This document shows positions 13,138-20,057 of a stretch of DNA of 20,057 nucleotides, piece after piece. The DNA lies in the NCBI GenBank assembly GCA_002358575.1, contig DEPD01000063.1:1-20057 (forward strand). The letters are read 5' to 3'. This stretch comes from Lachnospiraceae bacterium UBA3401. Lineage in GTDB: Bacteria; Bacillota; Clostridia; Lachnospirales; Lachnospiraceae. A model generated the notes under the pieces. The model made no database searches. It was not told where the DNA came from and worked only from the letters and a program-made list of their open reading frames with translations. Numbering within the stretch: position 1 is the first letter of the stretch; each line of letters begins with the position of its first letter. The translations under genes and the position numbers were made by a program.

Positions 13138-13749
13138 ATGACAAAAGAAGCAGTAAAAGTACTAGGAACACAATTAAAAGCATTGTTGGAAAGAGCAGTT
13201 GGCGGTATTTATACGAGCAAAGAATTTCAAGGGATTCTAATGGATTATTACGAAAAGCATCATGTAACAGAAAAAGCGTTGGAAATAAAAAGGAAAGATG
13301 CAACTGCCTTAGTCATTACAATTGACAAAACAAAACAGTATACTAATTATGCCATCAGAGGAGAAGATTTCGAGACAAAAGAGGCGTGGAAGGGCAGTAC
13401 ATTTTTTGACTATCAATTTTATCTGGATGGATATATGATTTGCTTTAATGTAGTGGAGAAGGGAACAAGGCTTACATGGGCACAGTTTCAGGAATTGACC
13501 AACAGTAAAGATAATAGTATTTTTGAAGTGCGAAATAAGGATACCTCTGCATTTTATCTTGCTGTTGACAATTGTACAATTGATGTGAATGATAGAGAAA
13601 TTGAAATCAATTCAAATAAGGTTAATGTCATAATTGACAGAGATATTATTGATGCTATATATAATGATTCGACAAGTGTATTCAGGATTTGTTATCGGCT
13701 AAAATTTAATAATGGAATGCCAGATATATTTATCAACATTAAAAAATGA
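13138..13749 (+). CDS. Hypothetical protein, 203 aa
   Basis: I do not recognise a family. The N-terminal 45 residues are probably helical (AVKVLGTQLKALLERAVGGIYTSKEF). From about residue 55 the protein alternates short hydrophobic and charged segments, suggesting a mostly beta structure with several aromatic positions (TFFDYQFYLDGYMICFNV). No signal peptide or membrane span is visible, so it is likely cytoplasmic. The start at ATG 13138 has GGAGG (13128-13132) 5 nt upstream; the in-frame ATG at 13084 has none. Copy C of the repeat family ends 61 nt before the start, so the gene's promoter may lie in or beyond the repeats. The isolated, repeat-bordered setting suggests accessory DNA. Confidence 0.7.
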   Translation: MTKEAVKVLGTQLKALLERAVGGIYTSKEFQGILMDYYEKHHVTEKALEIKRKDATALVITIDKTKQYTNYAIRGEDFETKEAWKGSTFFDYQFYLDGYMICFNVVEKGTRLTWAQFQELTNSKDNSIFEVRNKDTSAFYLAVDNCTIDVNDREIEINSNKVNVIIDRDIIDAIYNDSTSVFRICYRLKFNNGMPDIFINIKK

Positions 13750-13796
13750 GATAAAAATATGATTGATTACAATGGTTTTGTTATGCATCTTTTTAC

Positions 13797-13826
13797 TTGA
13801 CAAGTGCAAAGAGCAAATATTATACT
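13797..13826 (+). promoter_or_regulatory. Promoter of the ileS T-box leader
   Basis: TTGACA (13797-13802) and TATACT (13821-13826) are separated by 18 nt. The predicted start of transcription, about 13833, lies just before Stem I of the T-box. Confidence 0.75.
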
Positions 13827-13842
13827 GTTATTACTTGATAAA

Positions 13843-14204
13843 AATCTATAGACAAAGACAATGACGGGGACAGTACACATTTTCAGAAAAGCACAGAGAG
13901 CCGGAAAAAAATTGTTTCGAGAAAACTTCTATAGTTTTTTGCAGCAGTTTATTGGTGAGAACCGGTATGAGTATGAGATTGTCGAAGATCACCCCTGAGT
14001 TTCGGTCTGAAATGTTTGATATGGCAAAACAGTATGAAACGGATTAGGTACCGACGTATTTCCTACGTTATGGGGAACGTGTATAAAAATTTTTCATGCA
14101 GTTATAGGATAAAAGTGCAGGGAAGATGGAGTACGCTGTAATTAGGTGGTATAACGATAATAAGGCTCTCGTCCTATTTACAGGATGGGGAGCCTTTTCA
14201 TTTT
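13843..14204 (+). promoter_or_regulatory. T-box riboswitch, isoleucine-specific, controlling ileS
   Basis: The leader senses uncharged tRNA-Ile and then prevents termination. Recognisable parts are the Stem I base with GACGGGGACAGTA (13863-13875), the AG bulge AGAGAG (13895-13900), the apical GGTGAGA near 13954, and a specifier ATC (Ile) at 13988-13990 in GAAGATCACCCCTGAG. The T-box core AGGTGGTATAACG (14144-14156) follows, a divergent form of AGGGTGGTACCGCG, whose TGGT can pair with ACCA of tRNA-Ile. The apex of Stem I (13905-13961) is enlarged. The specifier agrees with the downstream gene, which makes the assignment strong although the core is degenerate. Confidence 0.88.
14162..14204 (+). 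terminator. Regulated terminator of the T-box
   Basis: AAGGCTC (14162-14168) pairs with GAGCCTT (14190-14196), continued by GTCCT/AGGAT inside, and followed by TTTTCATTTT. The 5' half CTCTCGTCC is the part that would pair with the T-box core in the antiterminator. Confidence 0.85.
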
Positions 14205-14355
14205 ACAACAGACCCATGCAAAGGAAGTAGTATGTCGCTAAAGCGGCACAGGGGGCATGCGTGTAGGGGAAGATAAATCTTCCCTATTCGGTTGAACAAA
14301 GTCTTTTGGTACTTAATGCAGCGAAAAGATTCTATTAAATTTTAGGAGGGATATA
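14205..14355 (+). other. Spacer between T-box terminator and ileS with two hairpins
   Basis: This 151-nt stretch has no gene. It holds a GTCGC/GCGGC hairpin near 14234-14246 and a perfect GGGAAGA-taaa-TCTTCCC hairpin at 14267-14284 without a T-run. The ileS ribosome site AGGAGG is at 14344-14349. Confidence 0.5.
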
Positions 14356-17300
14356 ATGTATAACAAGGTAGACACAAACCTGAATTTTGTGGACAGAGAG
14401 AAAAATGTGGAGAAATTTTGGAAGGAAAATGATATTTTTAGAAAGAGTATGGATAGTCGTAAAGAGGGCGAGACATACACTTTTTATGATGGTCCGCCGA
14501 CTGCGAACGGCAAACCGCATATTGGTCATGTGTTAACACGTGTTATTAAGGACATGATTCCGCGCTATCGCACAATGAAGGGCTATATGGTGCCAAGAAA
14601 GGCTGGTTGGGATACACATGGACTGCCTGTGGAGCTTGAGGTGGAGAAGTTGCTTGGACTAAACGGCAAGGAACAGATTGAAGCATATGGTATGGAGCCT
14701 TTTATCAAGAAGTGTAAAGAGTCTGTGTGGAAGTACAAGGGTATGTGGGAGGACTTCTCAGGAACCGTTGGATTTTGGGCAGATATGGATGACCCTTATG
14801 TGACTTATGATGACAATTTCATTGAGTCGGAATGGTGGGCTTTAAAGGAAATCTGGAACAAAAAGCTTTTGTATAAGGGATTTAAGATTGTACCGTATTG
14901 TCCGCGTTGTGGAACACCGTTGTCTTCACAAGAAGTAGCGCAGGGATATAAAACTGTAAAGGAGCGTTCTGCGGTAGTTCGCTTTAAGGTTGTTGGAGAG
15001 GAGGCATATTTTCTTGCATGGACAACAACACCTTGGACACTTCCGTCAAATGTGGCGCTCTGCGTAAATCCTGACGAGACATACTGTAAAGTGAAGGCAG
15101 TGGACGGATACACATACTATATGGCGGAGGCGCTTCTTGACAAGGTGCTTGGAAAATTGGTGGAGCATGAGGGCGACAAAGCATATGAAGTACTTGAAAC
15201 TTATAAGGGAACGGATTTGGAGCGCAAGGCATATGAGCCGCTGTTTGATTTTGCAGCAGATATTATTGAGAGACAGCACAAGACAGCGCATTTTATTACA
15301 TGTGACACATATGTAACGATGACAGATGGTACAGGTATCGTTCATATTGCTCCGGCGTTTGGTGAGGATGATGCCAATGTTGGAAGAAAGTATGATTTGC
15401 CGTTTGTACAGCTTGTGAACGGCAAGGGGGAGATGACAGAGGAAACTTCCTACGCAGGTGTTTTTGTAAAAAAGGCTGATCCAATGATTTTAAAGGATTT
15501 GGAGGCAAAAGGACTGTTGTTTGATGCGCCAAAATTTGAGCATGAGTATCCGCACTGTTGGCGTTGCGACACACCGCTTATCTACTATGCGCGTGAGTCT
15601 TGGTTTATCAAAATGACCGCGGTAAAAGAGGATTTGGTGCGCAATAACAACACAGTTAATTGGATTCCTGAGTCTATCGGCAAAGGACGTTTTGGCGACT
15701 GGCTGGAAAATATTCAGGATTGGGGTATCTCCCGCAATCGTTATTGGGGTACACCGCTGAATGTGTGGGAGTGTGCGTGTGGTCATCAGGAATGTATTGG
15801 TGGCAGGCAAGAGCTTGCGGATCGGTGTGGAAATCCTGACGCGGCAAAGGTGGAATTGCACAGACCCTATATTGACGAAATTACATTCCAATGTCCTGAA
15901 TGTGGTAAGGAAATGCACAGAGTACCAGAAGTAATTGACTGTTGGTTTGACTCTGGCGCAATGCCATTTGCACAACATCATTATCCATTTGAGAATAAGG
16001 AGCTGTTTGAGCAGCAGTTTCCAGCACAGTTTATCTCAGAGGCGGTTGATCAGACGCGCGGATGGTTCTATTCGTTAATGGCGGAATCTACATTATTATT
16101 TAATAAATCTCCGTATGAAAATGTTATTGTACTTGGCCATGTTCAAGATGAAAATGGACAGAAGATGTCCAAATCAAAGGGCAATGCGGTTGATCCATTT
16201 GAGGCGTTAGAGACTTATGGCGCAGATGCTATTCGCTGGTATTTCTATGTAAACTCTGCGCCATGGCTTCCAAACCGATTTCATGGAAAAGCAGTGCAAG
16301 AAGGACAGCGCAAGTTTATGGGAACACTGTGGAACACCTATGCATTTTTCGTGCTCTATGCAAATATTGATGCGTTTGACGCCACAAAATATACGCTGGA
16401 ATATGATAAACTTCCAGTGATGGATAAGTGGCTTTTGTCAAAGCTCAACACGGTAGTCGGTGCGGTAGATAGGGATTTGGAAAATTATCGGATTCCAGAG
16501 GCGGCAAGGGCATTGCAGGAGTTTGTTGACGAGATGAGTAACTGGTATGTAAGGCGCAGCCGTGAGCGTTTTTGGGCCAAAGGCATGGAGCAGGATAAGA
16601 TTAATGCATATATGACACTTTACACGGCACTTGTAACTATCTCCAAGGCAGCAGCGCCAATGATTCCGTTTATGACAGAAGATATTTATAGAAATCTTGT
16701 GTGCAGCATTGATAAGTCTGCGCCAGAAAGCATTCATTTGTGCGATTTTCCAACAGTAAATGAGACTTTTATCGACAAAAAGCTTGAGGAGGATATGGAG
16801 GCTGTATTAAAGACAGTTGTGATGGGGCGTGCTTGCAGAAATACAGCAAATATCAAAAACCGTCAGCCAATCAGCACAATGTTTATAAAGGCACCTTTTA
16901 CACTAGGGGCATTTTATCAAGAGATTATTGAAGATGAGTTGAATGTCAAAAAGGTTGTGTTTACAGATGATGTCAGAGCGTTTACAACTTATACATTTAA
17001 GCCACAATTAAAGACAGTTGGACCTAAATATGGCAAACAGCTTGCCGGCATTAAGGAGAAACTTTCTGCTATCGACGGAAATGCAGCGATGGATGAACTG
17101 AAAGCAAACGGGGTTATCACGTTTGATGTAAATGGTACAGAAGTGAAGCTTGCCGAGGAAGATTTACTCATTGATATCTCGCAGAAAGAGGGGTATGTGA
17201 CAGAGGCGGACAATACTGTGACCGTTGTGCTTGACACAAATCTGACAGATGCACTTGTCGAGGAGGGCTTTGTGTATGAAGTTATCAGCAAAGTGCAGAC

Positions 17301-17514
17301 AATGCGCAAGGATTCCGACTTTGAGGTAATGGACCACATTACAGTGTATGTTAGCGGAAACGACAAAATTGCTCAAGTCGTGCAGAAAAATGAAAAGGCG
17401 ATTGGAGAGAAGGTTCTGGCGGAAACGTTTGTATATGGTGAGAGCGATGTTCCAAATGCGAAAGAGTGGAATATCAATGGCGAGAATACAATGATTGGTG
17501 TAAAGAAAGTGTAA
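14356..17514 (+). CDS. ileS: Isoleucyl-tRNA synthetase, long type-2-like form, 1052 aa
   Basis: This class I synthetase charges tRNA-Ile and edits misactivated valine. The Rossmann fold shows PPTANGKPHIGH with HIGH at 55-58 and QKMSKSKGN with KMSKS at 603-607. The CP1 editing region includes AWTTTPWTLPSN and TDGTGIVHIAPAFGEDD. Metal-type cysteine pairs occur inside (CPRCG near 183, CACGHQEC, CPECG). The C-terminus has no zinc finger, and the protein is about 130 residues longer than typical bacterial IleS, so it resembles the eukaryote-like type 2 (IleS2) group, some members of which resist mupirocin. AGGAGG lies 6 nt upstream. Expression should be under the T-box. Confidence 0.97.
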   Translation: MYNKVDTNLNFVDREKNVEKFWKENDIFRKSMDSRKEGETYTFYDGPPTANGKPHIGHVLTRVIKDMIPRYRTMKGYMVPRKAGWDTHGLPVELEVEKLLGLNGKEQIEAYGMEPFIKKCKESVWKYKGMWEDFSGTVGFWADMDDPYVTYDDNFIESEWWALKEIWNKKLLYKGFKIVPYCPRCGTPLSSQEVAQGYKTVKERSAVVRFKVVGEEAYFLAWTTTPWTLPSNVALCVNPDETYCKVKAVDGYTYYMAEALLDKVLGKLVEHEGDKAYEVLETYKGTDLERKAYEPLFDFAADIIERQHKTAHFITCDTYVTMTDGTGIVHIAPAFGEDDANVGRKYDLPFVQLVNGKGEMTEETSYAGVFVKKADPMILKDLEAKGLLFDAPKFEHEYPHCWRCDTPLIYYARESWFIKMTAVKEDLVRNNNTVNWIPESIGKGRFGDWLENIQDWGISRNRYWGTPLNVWECACGHQECIGGRQELADRCGNPDAAKVELHRPYIDEITFQCPECGKEMHRVPEVIDCWFDSGAMPFAQHHYPFENKELFEQQFPAQFISEAVDQTRGWFYSLMAESTLLFNKSPYENVIVLGHVQDENGQKMSKSKGNAVDPFEALETYGADAIRWYFYVNSAPWLPNRFHGKAVQEGQRKFMGTLWNTYAFFVLYANIDAFDATKYTLEYDKLPVMDKWLLSKLNTVVGAVDRDLENYRIPEAARALQEFVDEMSNWYVRRSRERFWAKGMEQDKINAYMTLYTALVTISKAAAPMIPFMTEDIYRNLVCSIDKSAPESIHLCDFPTVNETFIDKKLEEDMEAVLKTVVMGRACRNTANIKNRQPISTMFIKAPFTLGAFYQEIIEDELNVKKVVFTDDVRAFTTYTFKPQLKTVGPKYGKQLAGIKEKLSAIDGNAAMDELKANGVITFDVNGTEVKLAEEDLLIDISQKEGYVTEADNTVTVVLDTNLTDALVEEGFVYEVISKVQTMRKDSDFEVMDHITVYVSGNDKIAQVVQKNEKAIGEKVLAETFVYGESDVPNAKEWNINGENTMIGVKKV

Positions 17515-17548
17515 ATCTTTTTAAGAATTTCCTGGGAGAAAAGTTGAT

Positions 17549-18613
17549 ATGAGAAAAAGAGGTAAATTCTTAAACATTATTTTGATTGCAGTTGTTGTCT
17601 TGGTGGTTCTCTTTGTCATTGCTTCCATTGTTATCATCAATCATTATATGAAGCAGTATTTTAATCGAAGTGAGCAGAAAAAATACTCTGAGTATATGCG
17701 CTGGGCAGATTTTGAGGATTTCGAGCGCGAGATGGTGACGTTTCCGTCTGGCGAAGAGACATTAACTGGTTATATTTATGGAAAAGAGAACACTTCTAAG
17801 GGATTGGTGGTCATTTCACATGGACTTGGCGGATATTCGGAGGGCTATATTAGCGAGACAAAATATTTTGTGGACAATGGATTTATGGTGTTTGCCTATG
17901 ACAATACAGGAAGTGGCGCCTCGACTGGAGACAGTTGCATTGGGCTTGTGCAGTCTGTGATAGACTTGGATAATGCACTGACCTATGTTGAGCAAAATCC
18001 GTTGTTTAAGGGGCTTCCTATTTGCCTATATGGACATAGTTGGGGTGGATTTGCAACAACAGCAATTTTAAATTATGATCATGATATTATTGCGGTTGCC
18101 AGTCTTGCCGGATACAATGACAGCTTAGAGGAGATGACTTACGTGGGGAAAAGTCTCTTAGGATCGTTTGCCTATGTGGAAAAACCGTTTCTATGGCTGG
18201 CGCTTCGCACTACATTTGGAGACAAAATGAATCTTACAGCAGCGGAGGGAATCAATCGTGCAAAGCATACAGCAGTGATGATTATTCAAGGGGATTTGGA
18301 TGATTTTGTGGGTTTTGATGGTCCATGTATCTATACGAATCGCGATAAGATTATAAGAGATGATGTGCAATATGTATTGCTAGAAGGCAGAGATCACAGT
18401 GATTTGATGATGGACCAAAGTCCAGAGCGTTTAGCATATATGGAGCAGTTGGATGCAGAATATAAACAGATTCAAGAACAGTATGAAGATGCCATTCCAG
18501 ATGCGATTGAAAAGGAATGGAATCAGAAAATTAATAAGGAATTGACATCACGACTAGACCAAGCATTGTTTGCAGACATTGTGGATTTTTATATGGAAGC
18601 GATTGGGAAATAG
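17549..18613 (+). CDS. Membrane-anchored alpha/beta hydrolase, 354 aa
   Basis: Residues 1-8 are basic and 9-31 form one hydrophobic span, so the protein is probably anchored with the catalytic domain outside the cell or at the membrane. The fold shows VVISHGLGGYSEGY (oxyanion region, 87-100), nucleophile elbow GHSWGG with S164, a probable acid in QGDLDDFVGF (D251 or D252) and H283 in EGRDHSDL. This is a serine-hydrolase triad; the substrate (ester, peptide or lipid) is not predictable. A C-terminal helical segment rich in Glu, Gln and Lys follows. It starts 34 nt after ileS with GGGAG (17534-17538) 10 nt upstream, and may share the T-box transcript. Confidence 0.85.
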   Translation: MRKRGKFLNIILIAVVVLVVLFVIASIVIINHYMKQYFNRSEQKKYSEYMRWADFEDFEREMVTFPSGEETLTGYIYGKENTSKGLVVISHGLGGYSEGYISETKYFVDNGFMVFAYDNTGSGASTGDSCIGLVQSVIDLDNALTYVEQNPLFKGLPICLYGHSWGGFATTAILNYDHDIIAVASLAGYNDSLEEMTYVGKSLLGSFAYVEKPFLWLALRTTFGDKMNLTAAEGINRAKHTAVMIIQGDLDDFVGFDGPCIYTNRDKIIRDDVQYVLLEGRDHSDLMMDQSPERLAYMEQLDAEYKQIQEQYEDAIPDAIEKEWNQKINKELTSRLDQALFADIVDFYMEAIGK

Positions 18614-18625
18614 AGTACGAAGTAG

Positions 18626-18676
18626 GAATCAGAAAGAGATAACGCTGGATAATTGGTTATTTCTTTCTGATTCTTT
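18626..18676. terminator. Bidirectional terminator between hydrolase and DUF4317 gene
   Basis: An 18-bp stem with a single G-U pair is formed by 18626-18643 and 18656-18673 around a 12-nt loop; its outer part is GAATCAGAAAGA/TCTTTCTGATTC. TTTAATA follows on the + strand. It lies between two convergent genes. Confidence 0.85.
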
Positions 18677-18689
18677 AATAGCGTAGGCT

Positions 18690-19991
18690 TTATTGTTCCA
18701 CTCCATTTAAGTTAATATGTTCATCTTCTTCCATGGGAATCATAAGATATTTTTGACCATCTATAGTCTCATATTTTACCTGATCCGCCTTGTCGGGTTT
18801 CATGCGCAAAAAGATTTCAGACCAGCTTTTAGCTTGTTCTGGATCGAGAGGAGCTTCCATGTTAACAAGTGTCTTAATCTGTTCTGTTTTCTCTGCATTT
18901 TCCTGCTGCGTGTCTTTGAGTTCCTGTCGAAGGGAGGCAACCTCCTCAAGAAGTTTCATCTCTTTCTTTTCTTTATTCTTTTTCTCAATTGCCTTTTCAT
19001 TGACCAAGTTTCGTACAACAGGAGGTTTGTCGCAAAATTCTTCTGTAAAATGGTCTTGAATTTGCATCACTGCTGCATCGGGAATCTTGCTGTCTGTAAA
19101 CACTTCCTTAATAATTTCAGTCGTGAGTGTAAATTCTTCTGGTTCCACGATCACTAAGTCTTCCATTGCTGTTTCGTGATCTTCGGCAATGTCGTTTAAT
19201 TTCTCCTGGATCTCAAGGAGCATATCGTCGCTGTTTTCAATAATGGGGGCAATGGCAGTTTTTACAATACTATTAAATGTATTTTGTTCTTCTGTGGCGG
19301 TCCGTTTTGCACTGCAGCCAAGCGCAACTTCAATAAAGTCACGGTGGGAATCCTTGGCGTCACGCACATAGTATGTAAGGGAATGGATATCTGTTGAGCG
19401 CTCTATAAAAGAAGGGAACAGGAAACCGACATCCGGTGCGGCAACTACCCAATCCTGTATACGAATACCAATACGATTTAAGTCAGCGCGGTAGCCAAGA
19501 CCCGGTTTGGATAGATTTACCGGGCAAATAGCGCATAAAAGGTAAGTAAATACTTCCTCAGACTCATCAATTTTTAAGTCATCGCTTGTCTTGGTGATAA
19601 CATCATATACATCATGAAAGACTAAAATTAAATAATTGCCTACAGCGTCATAATTTTCAATAATTCTGTCATAGAGATGCTCTAAAAGTTCTGGATTTTT
19701 CAGTCCACTCTCGCGCAGTCCCAGCAGATATTGTTGCTTTCCGCCAGGTTCTTCCTCCTCGCTTGCAAAGTGCAACTCCAGCAGGTTATTTCCAATTGTG
19801 CCAGAAAGGGTTTTCTTTGCAATATCGAGATATTTGAAAAATTCTTCATCCTCTAAGTTGAGGAAATTTTCATTTAACTCTAAAACTTTGTTTTTGTTGG
19901 CATCCACATAGCAACCGCACATTCTTGTGATTGTGCAGGACTCTTTTTTAAAGCGTTTTTTTAGTTCTAGTATATCTTTGTTTCTTAACAT
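18690..19991 (-). CDS. DUF4317 family protein, 433 aa
   Basis: The N-terminal MLRNKDILELKKRFKKESCTI followed by RMCGCYVDANKNKV, and the acidic overall composition, match my memory of DUF4317 proteins, which are common in Lachnospiraceae and have no assigned function. No signal peptide is present. Residues about 330-375 (KEKKEMKLLEEVASLRQELKD and on) form a predicted coiled coil. The C-terminus is acidic. Ribosome site GAGG (complement of 20000-20003) lies 8 nt before the start. The region immediately upstream holds the start of another repeat element at 20040, so its promoter may lie beyond the window or at that boundary. The family call is moderately secure. Confidence 0.8.
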   Translation of the reverse strand: MLRNKDILELKKRFKKESCTITRMCGCYVDANKNKVLELNENFLNLEDEEFFKYLDIAKKTLSGTIGNNLLELHFASEEEEPGGKQQYLLGLRESGLKNPELLEHLYDRIIENYDAVGNYLILVFHDVYDVITKTSDDLKIDESEEVFTYLLCAICPVNLSKPGLGYRADLNRIGIRIQDWVVAAPDVGFLFPSFIERSTDIHSLTYYVRDAKDSHRDFIEVALGCSAKRTATEEQNTFNSIVKTAIAPIIENSDDMLLEIQEKLNDIAEDHETAMEDLVIVEPEEFTLTTEIIKEVFTDSKIPDAAVMQIQDHFTEEFCDKPPVVRNLVNEKAIEKKNKEKKEMKLLEEVASLRQELKDTQQENAEKTEQIKTLVNMEAPLDPEQAKSWSEIFLRMKPDKADQVKYETIDGQKYLMIPMEEDEHINLNGVEQ

Positions 19992-20039
19992 CTGTAAAAC
20001 CTCGACTTTCTTTTATTCTTGTTTTGTGGTCAGAAATAG

Positions 20040-20057
20040 GTTACTTTTCACACCCGC
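20040..20057. mobile_element. Partial terminal-inverted-repeat element at the window edge (copy E)
   Basis: GTTACTTTTCACACCCGC runs to the window end. Its first 15 bases are identical to the reverse complement of the right end of copy B2 (12898-12912), and it also resembles the left end of B1. The rest lies outside the window. It sits upstream of the DUF4317 gene. Confidence 0.6.

Noticed and set aside
13861..13998. 45-codon open frame starting ATGACGGGG
   Set aside because: It coincides with Stem I of the ileS T-box; the AGAGAG and specifier motifs explain the sequence better, and there is no ribosome site.
15490..15981. Long antisense open frame (163 codons, - strand) within ileS
   Set aside because: It is opposite a highly conserved synthetase gene and shows no domain, start signal or promoter.

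Overview
The window looks like chromosome from a low-GC Gram-positive anaerobe of the Clostridia, most likely Lachnospiraceae. This rests on AT-rich DNA with strong AGGAG-type ribosome sites, six tRNA genes that all lack an encoded CCA, a T-box riboswitch in front of ileS, a Firmicutes-type yaaR-holB-yaaT-trmN6-rsmI cluster, and DUF4317 and DUF4272 proteins that I associate with this group. The family assignment is inference from gene content only.

Layout. 43-596 is a tRNA cluster (Asp-Val-Thr-Tyr-fMet-Phe) closed by an intrinsic terminator. 778-3454 holds an HD-domain protein, pyruvate kinase and a guanylate-kinase-like protein. A GNAT acetyltransferase (3662-4102) precedes a tight same-strand cluster, 4142-9120: YaaR, a DUF4272 protein, DNA polymerase III delta-prime, YaaT/RicT (PSP1), tRNA1(Val) N6-methyltransferase and RsmI. 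It resembles the Bacillus subtilis tmk-yaaQ-yaaR-holB-yaaT-yabA-yabB-yazA-rsmI region with some genes missing and a DUF4272 gene added. 9121-10016 has no intact gene. Then come an orphan acyl carrier protein, a convergent HxlR regulator with an operator-like palindrome, and a HAD-like phosphatase plus GNAT pair.

The unusual part is 12074-13137, about 1 kb without a convincing gene, made largely of small non-autonomous elements with ends like GTTACTnTTCAC. One copy is flanked by a perfect 8-bp duplication (CTTACAAA). Related copies lie at 9260-9393, 12810-12912 and 12914-13076, and another begins at the right window edge (20040). A 170-bp rod-like palindrome (12611-12780) and a consensus sigma-A promoter with no gene behind it (12265-12293) sit in the same stretch. 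An unrecognised 203-residue protein follows.

From 13797 a strong promoter drives an isoleucine-specific T-box leader (specifier ATC, TGGT bulge, terminator) and then a long, type-2-like isoleucyl-tRNA synthetase. A membrane-anchored alpha/beta hydrolase follows it, and a bidirectional terminator separates that from a convergent DUF4317 protein.

The best leads for something undescribed are the terminal-inverted-repeat element family with its target duplication, the promoter-plus-structured-DNA stretch 12265-13076, the enlarged apex of the T-box Stem I, and a clamp-binding-like QATLF motif in an insertion of delta-prime. I saw no defence system, CRISPR array, prophage or complete transposase.
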